Shown piece by piece: positions 9,143-17,743 of a stretch of 64,000 nucleotides of DNA (position 1 is the stretch's first letter; every line of letters starts with the position of its first letter). The DNA is from Chitinophaga tropicalis (GTDB lineage Bacteria > Bacteroidota > Bacteroidia > Chitinophagales > Chitinophagaceae), in NCBI RefSeq assembly GCF_009758205.1, contig NZ_WRXN01000004.1:310001-374000 (forward strand), read 5' to 3'. Position numbers and translations under genes: made by a program. Below the pieces are notes generated by a model that was given only the letters and a program-made list of their open reading frames with translations, did no database searches and had not been told where the DNA came from.

Positions 9143-9988
9143 ATGCAAAAATACACCTACTTATTAGCAGCGCTTCTACTGGCCGGCTGTGCGGAGAATA
9201 GAGCGCCTAAACAGCCGGAAGAACAGGACTCAATACAACAGGTAGAAAACGGGAGGAAAGAGGCCCCATCACCAGAAAAACGGATTTCAAAGCCTTTACC
9301 GGAGAAGATTTTGGGGGAAAGAGCTGATGGCAGCATAACTCTGCAGGATACTGTAGATGGTAAAGAGATAGCTGTGCTGAATGATAATGCCTTGTTGCTG
9401 ACTGGTGTACCTGTAAATGGCTGGGCAGCTGTAATGGTGGAAACGGAGGTCAATGCAGTACAGGAAAAAAGTGAGCAGCTGGAAAAAGGGCAAACACTTC
9501 TGAAAGATAAGAAGACTGTTGGAAGGATGCTTGCAGATGTTACGATTGAGAACAGTTATACATTGCACGATGGGGGAAAAATTGCTGTATTGTATGGGTA
9601 TATACCTGTAAGTAAGATCAAAAACGGGTCTGTTATTGAAACTGCTCTCAGTCAGTACCTGGCTGCACATCCGGGAAGAATGCTGCCGGATATACAGCCT
9701 TTTATCAGGCAGTTTCAGCTGGAGCCTACGCATATGAACGGGCCTTACCAGGAATATATGAATTATGAAAGCGGTGTGGAAGATCCTTCTCCGGGGTATC
9801 GTATTGTGCTTGTTTTTTATAAGAATAAACTGACTGGTGTTGTTTCTTCAAGGGGGTTACAGTTGAAGGGCGCAAGGCATTATGCGCTGGATAGGGAGTA
9901 TCATGGTTATTTCTATGATGATACGGATGCGGCTATCAGGCAGGCTTATATTAAGATGTTTAATGAGTTTATAAATGCGGCGGATTGA
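9143..9988 (+). CDS. Unrecognised lipoprotein with possible SH3-like region
   Basis: A 281-residue lipoprotein with signal peptide ending LLLAGC (Cys16). A Glu/Gln/Pro-rich linker follows (17-50). Residues about 62-105 (DGSITLQDTVDGKEIAVLNDNA, then NGWAAVMVE) look like a small beta domain of bacterial SH3 type, though I cannot confirm this. The C-terminal half contains many aromatic residues and a YALDREYHGYFYDD stretch but no catalytic motif I recognise. It stands alone between the copper locus and the convergent PfkB kinase gene, with which it shares a perfect hairpin terminator. Confidence 0.7.
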   Translation: MQKYTYLLAALLLAGCAENRAPKQPEEQDSIQQVENGRKEAPSPEKRISKPLPEKILGERADGSITLQDTVDGKEIAVLNDNALLLTGVPVNGWAAVMVETEVNAVQEKSEQLEKGQTLLKDKKTVGRMLADVTIENSYTLHDGGKIAVLYGYIPVSKIKNGSVIETALSQYLAAHPGRMLPDIQPFIRQFQLEPTHMNGPYQEYMNYESGVEDPSPGYRIVLVFYKNKLTGVVSSRGLQLKGARHYALDREYHGYFYDDTDAAIRQAYIKMFNEFINAAD

Positions 9989-10018
9989 GAGTGCGGAGAT
10001 GTGGTGCGGATAGAATTG

Positions 10019-10063
10019 CGCAAAAAAAACGCTTTCACCTTCGGTGAAAGCGTTTTTTTTGCG
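10019..10063. terminator. Intergenic hairpin, family copy B (bidirectional terminator)
   Basis: A perfect 21-bp stem (10019-10039 with 10043-10063) with a TTC loop and an internal A8/T8 block, placed between two convergent genes. Both strands show a stem followed by T-run. It carries the family's GAATTGC left flank. Confidence 0.85.
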
Positions 10064-10108
10064 AGCGCTTTTTTTAAGATTTAAAAAAGGTCTTTTCAAT
10101 GAATGTGA

Positions 10109-11008
10109 TTAATCAAGGGAGAAGACGTAGTGTTTATTGTCTTTCAGGAATGTTCTTACCTGTTCTCTTGTACCGGTGAATGGGCCGGAGCCTTCTATTT
10201 TCAGCGTAGCCATGGCTGCTGCAAATTCTCCTGCGTCCTGTAAGCCGGCGCCTTTAACACGCTGGTACAGATAACCAGCCATGTAGGTGTCACCACAACC
10301 GGTAGCATCTACAACGGCAGTAGCAGGCACATAGGCAGGTATATCATAGAAGATCCCGTTGCTCAGGATGACGGAACCTTTACTACCTAAAGTAATAATC
10401 ACTTCCTTTACGCCCCATTCTGCCAGTATCCGGGCACCCTGGCGCACTTCCCTGCAACCGGTAAGTACTTCCATTTCAGATTCATTGGCTTTGAGTATGC
10501 TTACGTAATGCAATCCTTCTTTTTTCTCTTTCCAGTCGACCGGAAGGACGCTTTCATTTTCTACTTTCCGCAGATATCCCTGTACATCCAGGGAGACCTT
10601 TCCTTTTCCGGAAAGGGCTTTAATGAGGGCTACAGACATATCGCCCGCCAGCAGGGGGCCAAGATGATAATACCTTGCCTGTACTGCGCTGAAATCTTCA
10701 GCTACAAAAGGGTCTGCAATCTGAGACACCCTTTGTATGCGATGATCCTGGTTTTCAGACGGATAGATATTCTCGAAGCAAACGGTGTGTTTGCTATGTA
10801 ATGCTGTAACTTCTGTTCCTTTGCTGCGAAGGTCAGATACGATGTACTGTTCTTCCGCCCCCAGTGCTGTAACCAGGGTGTAACGCACATCCATGTTGCG
10901 GATAGCGCTGGAGAAATAGAAAGAGGTGCCTCCGGGCATGTGGACCACATCCTTTGGAGTGACCACTTTGTCTAATGTAATATGTCCTACGCAACAGATA
11001 TCATACAT
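10109..11008 (-). CDS. PfkB-family carbohydrate kinase
   Basis: A 299-residue cytoplasmic kinase of the ribokinase/PfkB fold that phosphorylates a sugar or similar alcohol with ATP. The N-terminal substrate region has MPGGTSFYFSSAI (PfkB signature 1 area). The C-terminal signature is DATGCGDTYMAGYL, with the catalytic-base Asp at residue 240; the usual GAGD is GCGD here. The length is normal. The substrate cannot be read from sequence. The gene stands 96 bp downstream of the SRPBCC gene on the same strand and ends at a shared hairpin terminator. Confidence 0.85.
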   Translation of the reverse strand: MYDICCVGHITLDKVVTPKDVVHMPGGTSFYFSSAIRNMDVRYTLVTALGAEEQYIVSDLRSKGTEVTALHSKHTVCFENIYPSENQDHRIQRVSQIADPFVAEDFSAVQARYYHLGPLLAGDMSVALIKALSGKGKVSLDVQGYLRKVENESVLPVDWKEKKEGLHYVSILKANESEMEVLTGCREVRQGARILAEWGVKEVIITLGSKGSVILSNGIFYDIPAYVPATAVVDATGCGDTYMAGYLYQRVKGAGLQDAGEFAAAMATLKIEGSGPFTGTREQVRTFLKDNKHYVFSLD

Positions 11009-11104
11009 ATATCCAGTCAGATTATCGGTTATTGCTGTTGATAAAAAATTCGCAGCAAAGCTCGTTAATCCTGCCGGATTTCCACGGATTTTCTTCAGAG
11101 AAAC

Positions 11105-11548
11105 CTACTTCCCTGCCGGAACCTTCTCTACATAAGCTTTCAGGAGGTTTCCGATCAGTTCAGTCCAGCCTTTGGCAAAGCTTTCTTTTGCAAAATCAGG
11201 ATTATCGGTCACAAAGGTTTCCAGTCCCGCGTGGGTGAGCCTGAGCCGTGTCTTGTCCCCTTCCCCGAATAATTCGAAGGTAACGAAGGAGTTGCCTGGC
11301 AGGTTTTCATAGCGCCAGCTGTAGGTCAGCTTCTTTCCCGGGTCTACTTCGGTGATTTTGCAGAGGTGGATGTATTTCTCTCCTTTTGTGCCCTGGCCTG
11401 GAAACGTAAATTCAAAGCCTACTTCGGGTTTGAAATCGTCCAGCGTGAAGTACCATTCCTTCATCTGCTCTTTGTCTGTAATGGCCTGCCATACCTTCTC
11501 TACAGGCGCGCTGTAGGTCCGTTCAATTACAAAAGGTTCATTTTTCAT
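11105..11548 (-). CDS. SRPBCC (AHSA1/START-like) domain protein
   Basis: A 147-residue single-domain protein of the AHSA1 branch of the SRPBCC fold. It starts with FVIERTYSAPVEKVWQAITDKEQMKEWY and has GFEFTFPG and the C-terminal helix FAKGWTELIGNLLKAYVEK, all typical. Such proteins bind hydrophobic ligands; the ligand here is unknown. The gene has one of the clearest promoters in the window (11595-11624) overlapped by two copies of a 12-bp palindromic site, so it is probably repressed by a TetR- or similar dimeric regulator that is not next to it. Confidence 0.85.
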   Translation of the reverse strand: MKNEPFVIERTYSAPVEKVWQAITDKEQMKEWYFTLDDFKPEVGFEFTFPGQGTKGEKYIHLCKITEVDPGKKLTYSWRYENLPGNSFVTFELFGEGDKTRLRLTHAGLETFVTDNPDFAKESFAKGWTELIGNLLKAYVEKVPAGK

Positions 11549-11581
11549 AAAAAAAATGGTTTTAGAATGATGGGATCATTT

Positions 11582-11624
11582 AACCGATCGGTTACAAATA
11601 TAAGAAACCATTCGGTTACACAAA
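11582..11624 (-). promoter_or_regulatory. Promoter with two palindromic operators for the SRPBCC gene
   Basis: On the minus strand, TTTG (11621-11624) and TATATTTG (11595-11602) are spaced by 18 bp, a full match to the Bacteroidota promoter. Two operator-like 12-mers, AACCGATCGGTT (11582-11593, perfect palindrome) and AACCATTCGGTT (11606-11617), lie 24 bp apart: one next to the -7 box, one in the spacer. Binding there would block RNA polymerase. Confidence 0.72.
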
Positions 11625-11680
11625 TATTTATTTTGGGGTTGGTGCTACGCAAAGCACAAAAGAAGTACCAAAAGGGGGAT

Positions 11681-13033
11681 TTAAAGCAGTGATTTAAAGG
11701 GTTGGCTGCGAAGGGCTTCTGTTATGCCCTTTCTTAGCTCCTGTTCCGTCGCCGCGGTCATATTGACTAGGGAGTAGGGATGCGCTCCGCAGAGCACATC
11801 CCAGCGCCACTCCATCTGGCTGATGGTAGTTACTAACCCGTTATCGTACCACCAGGCGGTATATAGCTGTTTATTGCCTTGCTGCAGTAAGGCGGTATAG
11901 ATCGTTCTTCCGTTGGCCAGCCTTGTTTCCTGTACTTTATAAAAGCTGTAGCCACTCCCTTTCCAGCACATCATGGGATGGTGTTCGGAATAATAACCAG
12001 AGGGGATATGTTTGATATATACCAGCAGGCTGTCGTTCTCCAGCTTGATCACATACCCCGGAAGGACCTCCTGTGTGTAACCTGGTATGGCGGCAACATG
12101 CGGCAGTACTTTCTTATTCAGATCGTTTGTCTGGCTGATGTGTGCGCCTGTGAGCATAAGCCCGGCCAGCAACATATTGAGCAGGAATGAAAGCCCGGCA
12201 GAGCGGAGTGTGTACCGTTTACGGTGCGTAACTGTTTTCTTTCCGTACCTGTTCATGGCCAGCTGTATAAGCGGCAGCATAGGGGCCAGGACATATACGC
12301 CCAGGCATATGATGCCTATCAGATCGTGCGCGATAGTACCTGGCAGTATGTTAAGCCAGACGAGACAGATAATGCGCAGCAGGTTGGAGAGGATGTTCAG
12401 CAGCACGATACATAGTAATAACCCAACTACAGGCCGTATAGCCAGTGTTTTCCCTGATCTTTTCTGATAAATACCTATGAGGACGAGGCCGCAGAGCAAT
12501 GATGTGACCATCATCTGCAATCCCATACAGGCAGGATCTACAGTGAATTCATTCCCGTTGAACAGGATAGTATTGCCCTGTACGCCGGCAGGCAATCCTA
12601 AAAACATCATGAGTCTGCCTGCAACAGCGCTGAGCTGCAGTCTGACAGGGAAACTGAAGATGTTCATCCCCGCATCGAACAGAGGCGACATTATGCATAG
12701 TACTATCAGTGGTAGAAAACTGATACGGCCGTAAAAGGTCTCGCACAGGAACAGGCAGGCCCCTGCAAGAGATAAGTAGAGCAGGGTCCTGGCAGGAAGA
12801 CAGATATATAAGAGGAAGAGCAGGCAGGTGAGTATAAAGAACCGTAGTCCTCCTTTTTCGGCTGTGTTGAAAGTGGCTGTGCTGTATAGTGCAACTATTC
12901 CCAGCAGGAAGCCTGCGGATGAGAGGACAATATATTCCTGTAATCCGAGAAGGAAAGTAATTGCATAACAGGATACAATTAATAGCGGCCAGAACCTGCC
13001 GGCGTTTAAAAGCATGATCAATTTTTTATTCAT
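11681..13033 (-). CDS. xrtN: Exosortase XrtN with fused EpsI-like C-terminal domain
   Basis: A 450-residue inner-membrane transpeptidase of the exosortase family. The N-terminal two thirds hold about eight membrane segments and the catalytic triad expected for exosortases: Cys169 in DPACMG, Arg220 in NLLRIICL and His236 in GTIAHD. After a further membrane segment (about 283-303), the C-terminal part resembles the EpsI/exosortase-associated domain (HHPMMCWKGSGY, then WWYDNGL). XrtN is a known Bacteroidota exosortase that works with one dedicated VIT-domain target, and that target lies directly upstream (13090-15609) in the same operon. The XrtN call rests on this pairing and the triad. Confidence 0.88.
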   Translation of the reverse strand: MNKKLIMLLNAGRFWPLLIVSCYAITFLLGLQEYIVLSSAGFLLGIVALYSTATFNTAEKGGLRFFILTCLLFLLYICLPARTLLYLSLAGACLFLCETFYGRISFLPLIVLCIMSPLFDAGMNIFSFPVRLQLSAVAGRLMMFLGLPAGVQGNTILFNGNEFTVDPACMGLQMMVTSLLCGLVLIGIYQKRSGKTLAIRPVVGLLLCIVLLNILSNLLRIICLVWLNILPGTIAHDLIGIICLGVYVLAPMLPLIQLAMNRYGKKTVTHRKRYTLRSAGLSFLLNMLLAGLMLTGAHISQTNDLNKKVLPHVAAIPGYTQEVLPGYVIKLENDSLLVYIKHIPSGYYSEHHPMMCWKGSGYSFYKVQETRLANGRTIYTALLQQGNKQLYTAWWYDNGLVTTISQMEWRWDVLCGAHPYSLVNMTAATEQELRKGITEALRSQPFKSLL

Positions 13034-13089
13034 GCGGATAGCTTTTTGTCAGAAGTAGTTTGGCCGCCAATAGTGGCCAAACTGAGATA

Positions 13090-15609
13090 TTATACGGCTG
13101 TTCTGCTTTTTACAGGTGTACGGTATTTGACATAGATCAGCACCAGCATTACCAGGATGATCAGGGCCCATTCATGAGGTTCGGGCACTGCGCCCTGGGA
13201 ATGCAGGGAAGCGTTCTTCAGGCTGTTCTCACTGTCCTTTATGTTGAAACGGTTATAGTCTGCCTGTGTTTCCAGTACTATAAGACTGGACAATGGCGTG
13301 ACTACATAAGCTTCTCTGGCTTCGTTCACCAGGCTGTCTCCCTCCTCTCCTTTTGTAAGCAGCTTAGGTCCCATTTGCTGCATGATATGATTATAGGCAA
13401 AGAGGCGCATCAGGTGATCGGGGGCGTTGGAAGCGTCAGTACCAGGTACTGAGCGGATCATTATTCCTGCCGGTTCAACTACTACCTGTTCATCATTTTC
13501 GACAGCGGCGGGGAATTGTTTTGTTGTCAGCAGTTGTTGAAGCATATGCCTATCCCCCTTTGCATAACGGAAAGTGCGGCATTCCTTTAAAGTACGCAGG
13601 TAGGGAGATAACTCACCTCCCAGGTTGAAGAGCATTACCCCGGATGAATTGCCCAGCCAGGCCTTCAGGGATGTCATAAACTCTGTATCCTGCAATTCGT
13701 CAGCAATGGGAGATACAGTGGTACCTTTGGTGATCACCATTGCGGAAGCGGGCGCTGTAATTTTAAAGAAGGGAAAGAGAGAGAAGCGATAATCTTCCAG
13801 CTGATCAAAGAGTGTGTACTTGTTCTGTGCTGTTACCTGCTGCATTTCATTATCTGCATACATCCATATACGTTGCCCTTCAAGCATGGTTAATACATGA
13901 TCGAACTCGGAGCGGGTCCACATACTGTTTACGTCCAGGTAAACATCCTGCAAATGGGCCACTGCCATCTCGGGTTTATAGGTTACAATGGAGAAAAGCC
14001 GGCCGTTAAAACTGAATACGTTGGAAGTAATGCCTTCGTCTTTAAAAGAGAGGCTCCATGCGGCATTATACCTGCCGCTGTTATAGAGCTTATTGTTCTC
14101 GCGGTCAAACATGCCGGGCGTATAAAGGCTGGCAGGCGGGGTCTGGAAGGTTACAGCAACATCTTCCCGGCAGCTACCTGTTGAGGGACCATCAAAATAA
14201 ATATTGCTGTATTCAAGGCTGCCGTTACCAGCTACCAGAGGAGAGGTAACCCCTATCTTAAACTGCCTGCTCTGACCATGCATGATGGGGAATACGCGAA
14301 CGGTGACCGTATTACCTTCCTGCCAGTGTATTACGGAAGGGTCACGGCGTTCTGCACCTACAATTGTTTTATATGCAGTGTCTGCCTTAGCTTTTGTAGT
14401 GAGGATGCCTTTTTCTTCCTTGTTGTTGATCCACAGTGATAATGAGGTTACTACGGACCCTTCGGGGAGATGGAATGTGTATAGCGCTTCCTGCTGCGCC
14501 GGCCAGGACTTCTGTTGCCTGTCTGTCACCGTTATGGTTTTCTCTGTATATGCCATGTGCAGGCGCGGCCAGATATGCGCTTCTGTCTTTACATGGGAGG
14601 TAAAAAGATCATCGCCTGACCAGAGGCGTTCTTCCGCCTGGTGGCGGGAATCGTACATGGATTCCAGTATGTGTATCCTGTCAATTGTATTCATAGCTGG
14701 CACTCCACTCAATACAGAGGCGGTCATTACCAGCGGGTCATGTTTTAATTTCTCCTCCCAGAGCATTGAGGGTTCATTCCAGAACCAGCTCCTGTCCCAG
14801 TTTGGGTTTACTGTATATACAAAGCCGGACTTCAGTATCTTCTGTGCCACATCGTTTACCGGCATCCTCTGGGATACTGCCACCCATTCCGGCAGGCCAG
14901 CATGTTCAGCATGCCTTCCATCTTTTTCCATCTGAACTATGATAGTCCGCCAGTAAACTGAAAAAGCGACAGTGATCAGTGCCACTACACCTATACTGCT
15001 CCAGAAGGTAATGCGGAAAAGCCTGTTCTTTCCGAAAGTACGGCGAAAAAGCACTATTGAATAAATGACAAAGAACGCGGGAACGAATGTGTGCAATGGA
15101 ACACCCAGCACCCAGAATGTCATGATACTAAAGGCCATGACGGACACCAGGTAGATTGTCAGGTAAATGAAGCAGCATATGGCAATGCCGAGGATAAAGA
15201 ACATGACAGCCTTAACAGGTAAAGGCATTGCGTAGAAAAAGGCAAATGCGAGGTAGTTGAGGCTTACGATGACGAGTACAATAGAGAACCAGGTAGTTGA
15301 TTCATCGAAGATATTCATTACCCGGTTCAGTGAGTATGCGCTTACAAGGCAAAGGAGCAGCCATATGAAAATGTGATGGATTCCGTTCCCTCCTCTTTTG
15401 AGCCAGCCGCCGGCCCATATCATGATGAAATAAAACACGGCGAGGGCATAGTTCAGAAAGAAAGGCACCGGGGTGTCCCATTCCTGCACGCTTCCGGCTA
15501 TGCAGAAGATCAGTAGGGATATTGCGAGAAAAACGAGTCCTGTGCGATAGCTGATGTCGTGCAACCTGGCTTTGATAATTCCAATAGGCTGGAGGGTCTG
15601 ATGGTCCAT
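13090..15609 (-). CDS. XrtN-system VIT-domain membrane protein with PEP-type sorting tail
   Basis: An 839-residue protein. The first third (about 17-225) contains many hydrophobic helices. A VIT-like domain follows around 370-470 (EALYTFHLPEGSVVTSLSLWI, then AYKTIVGAERRDPSVIHW), which in eukaryotes heads inter-alpha-trypsin inhibitor chains. The C-terminus carries a Pro-Glu-Pro motif (809-811), a hydrophobic segment and a basic tail: a PEP-CTERM-like sorting signal. It is the expected substrate of the exosortase encoded 56 bp downstream. Its function after sorting is unknown; the many N-terminal helices are unusual for an exosortase substrate. Confidence 0.85.
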   Translation of the reverse strand: MDHQTLQPIGIIKARLHDISYRTGLVFLAISLLIFCIAGSVQEWDTPVPFFLNYALAVFYFIMIWAGGWLKRGGNGIHHIFIWLLLCLVSAYSLNRVMNIFDESTTWFSIVLVIVSLNYLAFAFFYAMPLPVKAVMFFILGIAICCFIYLTIYLVSVMAFSIMTFWVLGVPLHTFVPAFFVIYSIVLFRRTFGKNRLFRITFWSSIGVVALITVAFSVYWRTIIVQMEKDGRHAEHAGLPEWVAVSQRMPVNDVAQKILKSGFVYTVNPNWDRSWFWNEPSMLWEEKLKHDPLVMTASVLSGVPAMNTIDRIHILESMYDSRHQAEERLWSGDDLFTSHVKTEAHIWPRLHMAYTEKTITVTDRQQKSWPAQQEALYTFHLPEGSVVTSLSLWINNKEEKGILTTKAKADTAYKTIVGAERRDPSVIHWQEGNTVTVRVFPIMHGQSRQFKIGVTSPLVAGNGSLEYSNIYFDGPSTGSCREDVAVTFQTPPASLYTPGMFDRENNKLYNSGRYNAAWSLSFKDEGITSNVFSFNGRLFSIVTYKPEMAVAHLQDVYLDVNSMWTRSEFDHVLTMLEGQRIWMYADNEMQQVTAQNKYTLFDQLEDYRFSLFPFFKITAPASAMVITKGTTVSPIADELQDTEFMTSLKAWLGNSSGVMLFNLGGELSPYLRTLKECRTFRYAKGDRHMLQQLLTTKQFPAAVENDEQVVVEPAGIMIRSVPGTDASNAPDHLMRLFAYNHIMQQMGPKLLTKGEEGDSLVNEAREAYVVTPLSSLIVLETQADYNRFNIKDSENSLKNASLHSQGAVPEPHEWALIILVMLVLIYVKYRTPVKSRTAV

Positions 15610-15800
15610 AATTATCTTACTTTGAATAATATTTTACTTTGAAACACAAAGCACAAAGACCTAAAAAAATCAGCTGGAGCTGATTTGAGTGCTTTTCATT
15701 CACTTTGCAGAACAAAGTAAGTGAAAGATTTTGAATCTGACAAATTTGATATTTGGTAGTGCGGAGTTTGGGGAGGAGTTATACTCAATGTAAAGGAATT

Positions 15801-15890
15801 GCTTAGAAAATCGATTTTTTGAGAGGGCTTTTTTGGCCTGCGCTCATTTTAAATGTCTTTTTTTAAAGAAGGGATTTTTGAAAAGGAATT
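15801..15890. repeat. Degenerate copy of the hairpin family (copy I)
   Basis: GGAATTGCTTAGAAAATCG and TTTTTTGAGAGGGC keep both outer parts of the family but the inner stem is lost; what remains is a short imperfect palindrome centred on AAAATCGATTTT. The tail continues with TTTTTTGGCCTGCGCTC. It lies between divergent genes, where a terminator has no obvious job. The rest of 15610-15800 shows no gene. Confidence 0.55.
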
Positions 15891-15928
15891 TTTAGTATTA
15901 TTATTTATGGTAACTTCCTGCTCTTCCT

Positions 15929-15950
15929 TATTATACCTGCTGGTATAATA
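15929..15950. promoter_or_regulatory. 22-bp palindromic operator upstream of the ergothioneine-type operon
   Basis: Arms TATTATACC (15929-15937) and GGTATAATA (15942-15950) are exact complements around TGCT. The right arm runs into TAATATTTG, which resembles a -7 box with one extra spacer base. The site lies about 40 bp before the first gene (15991), a good place for a dimeric repressor or activator. The regulator is not obvious. Confidence 0.55.
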
Positions 15951-15990
15951 TTTGGGCCCATATTTATAACACATTAAACGGCAAAACGCT

Positions 15991-16272
15991 ATGAAAGCGA
16001 TCTGGCACAACGCGGTGATTGCAGAGAGCGATAAAACAGTGGTAGTTGAAAGCAATCATTACTTTCCTCCGTCAGCAGTACATGTTGATCTGTTAAAAAA
16101 TTCGGGGACGCATACTTTTTGTCCCTGGAAAGGAGAAGCTTCCTATTATGATGTGATAGTGAATGGACAGGTAAACAGAGATGCAGCCTGGTATTATCCG
16201 GACCCTAAAACTGAAGCATCGCAGATAAAAGGATATATAGCCTTCTGGAAGGGAGTTAAGATAGTAGAGTAG
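15991..16272 (+). CDS. DUF427 family protein
   Basis: A 93-residue protein that is essentially one DUF427 domain: MKAIWHNAVIAES at the start, then HYFPPSAV, the CPWKGEASYYDV core and an AWYYPDP motif near residue 67. The family has no firmly assigned reaction. It is the first gene of a tight six-gene operon (next gene 33 bp on) that encodes a disulfide-reductase-type flavoprotein, an ABC importer and EgtB/EgtD, so a role in low-molecular-weight thiol metabolism is possible. That is inference from position only. Confidence 0.85.
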   Translation: MKAIWHNAVIAESDKTVVVESNHYFPPSAVHVDLLKNSGTHTFCPWKGEASYYDVIVNGQVNRDAAWYYPDPKTEASQIKGYIAFWKGVKIVE

Positions 16273-16305
16273 CCGGCGTTTAAGGAACCCTGTAAATTCA
16301 GTCTT

Positions 16306-17694
16306 ATGAGAAAAATCGATGCAATCATCATTGGTTCGGGTCAGGGTGGAATGCCACTGGCAAAGAAACTGGCAAAAGCGGGATGGCAGACTGCGATCAT
16401 TGAAAAAAGACTGATAGGCGGAACCTGTATCAATGACGGATGTACACCGACAAAATCAATGATCTCCTGCGCTGCTGCGGCATATACAATAGCCAACAGC
16501 AAGGAATGGGGCATCACGGTAGACAGTTACAGGATAAACCTTGAAAAGATAACAGACCGGAAGGACAAAGTAGTGAGCAAGTTCAGGGACGGCGCTACCA
16601 AAGGGCTGGAGGAAACAGAAGGATTGAGCATTATCTATGGCGAAGCAGCTTTCAGCGGCCCTGAAACGGTTACTGTAAGGCTGCATAACAACGATGAAAC
16701 GGAAGAAATACTCACGGCAAAACATATCTTTATTAATGCCGGCACATCCCCTAAAATACCTCCTATACCGGGACTGGACAAAGTCTCTTATCTTACCAAT
16801 ACTACGTTACTGGATATAAAAAAACTGCCTTCTCATTTAGTGATCATAGGCGGAAGCTATATTGCGCTTGAATTTGGACAGATGTTCCGGCGACTGGGCA
16901 GCCAGGTTACCCTACTGGAGGCCAGTGCGCAACTACTAAAAAGAGAAGATGAAGATGTGGCAGCAGCAGTCAGGAAAGTGATGGAGACGGCCGGTATTAC
17001 TGTGCATACCAACGCCAATATCCATAAAGTAGAACAGACAGGAGATACTGTGAGGCTTTCAGTTGCATCGGGAGGACAAACCATGGCTATCACAGGTTCG
17101 CACCTGCTGGTAGCAACGGGCCGCACTCCGCAAACCAAAGCGCTGCAACCGGAAAAGGCAGGTATTGCCCTGGATGAAAAAGGCTATATCATTGTGAATG
17201 ACAGGCTTGAAACCAGTGTAACCGGTATCTATGCTATAGGCGATATAAAAGGCGGGCCGGCATTCACTCATATCTCCTATAATGATCATTTCATTGTATA
17301 CAAGAACCTGGTGGAAAAAGGCAATGCTTCTATAAAAGACAGACCTGTACCCTATTGTATGTTTACTGACCCGCAGCTGGGCAGGGTGGGCATGACAGAG
17401 AAAGCAGCCAGGGAGGCTGGCTTTAAAGTGAAGGTAGCCTGTCTGAACTATGAAAATGTGGCCCGCGCTATAGAAACGGGACATACTGAGGGCTTTATGA
17501 AAGCAGTCGTGGATGCGGATACTGATAAGATACTGGGCGCTGCCATCCTGGGGGCTGAAGGAGGAGAGGTAATGTCTGTTGTACAAATGGCCATTTCAGG
17601 CGGCTTTACCGCCACACAGATGCACGAAATGGTATTTGCCCATCCGCTGTATGCAGAATCACTGAACAATCTTTTTACGACCCTGAAGAAATAA
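16306..17694 (+). CDS. FAD-dependent pyridine nucleotide-disulfide oxidoreductase (MerA/Lpd-like)
   Basis: A 462-residue class I flavoprotein disulfide reductase. It has the FAD-binding GSGQGGMPLA motif (11-20), the redox pair in GGTCINDGC (Cys44 and Cys49 region), an NAD(P)H-binding GGSYIALEFG (about 183-192), the ATGRTPQT segment and the FAD-binding GIYAIGDIKGG. The C-terminal catalytic dyad region FAHPLYAESLNN is intact. It lacks the HMA head and the vicinal C-terminal cysteines of true mercuric reductases. In this operon a low-molecular-weight disulfide such as oxidised ergothioneine or bacillithiol is a plausible substrate, which is inference. Confidence 0.88.
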   Translation: MRKIDAIIIGSGQGGMPLAKKLAKAGWQTAIIEKRLIGGTCINDGCTPTKSMISCAAAAYTIANSKEWGITVDSYRINLEKITDRKDKVVSKFRDGATKGLEETEGLSIIYGEAAFSGPETVTVRLHNNDETEEILTAKHIFINAGTSPKIPPIPGLDKVSYLTNTTLLDIKKLPSHLVIIGGSYIALEFGQMFRRLGSQVTLLEASAQLLKREDEDVAAAVRKVMETAGITVHTNANIHKVEQTGDTVRLSVASGGQTMAITGSHLLVATGRTPQTKALQPEKAGIALDEKGYIIVNDRLETSVTGIYAIGDIKGGPAFTHISYNDHFIVYKNLVEKGNASIKDRPVPYCMFTDPQLGRVGMTEKAAREAGFKVKVACLNYENVARAIETGHTEGFMKAVVDADTDKILGAAILGAEGGEVMSVVQMAISGGFTATQMHEMVFAHPLYAESLNNLFTTLKK

Positions 17695-17707
17695 CAGGAA
17701 CAACAAT

Positions 17708-17743
17708 ATGAGTACGAAAATCCTCAACCTATCCCGGATATGA
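17708..17743 (+). other. Possible 11-codon leader peptide overlapping the ABC ATPase start
   Basis: ATG at 17708 opens a reading frame of 11 codons whose TGA (17741-17743) overlaps the ATG of the next gene as ATGA. This is a classical arrangement for translational coupling. It may be chance in a 45-bp gap. Confidence 0.25.

Noticed and set aside
15849..16055. Minus-strand open frame of 68 codons overlapping the DUF427 start
   Set aside because: It overlaps the operator and the true gene on the other strand, and has a Lys/Asn-rich end typical of non-coding AT-rich DNA.
16306..17694. Mercuric reductase
   Set aside because: There are no merR, merT or merP neighbours, no HMA head and no C-terminal vicinal cysteines; the operon context points to thiol metabolism.
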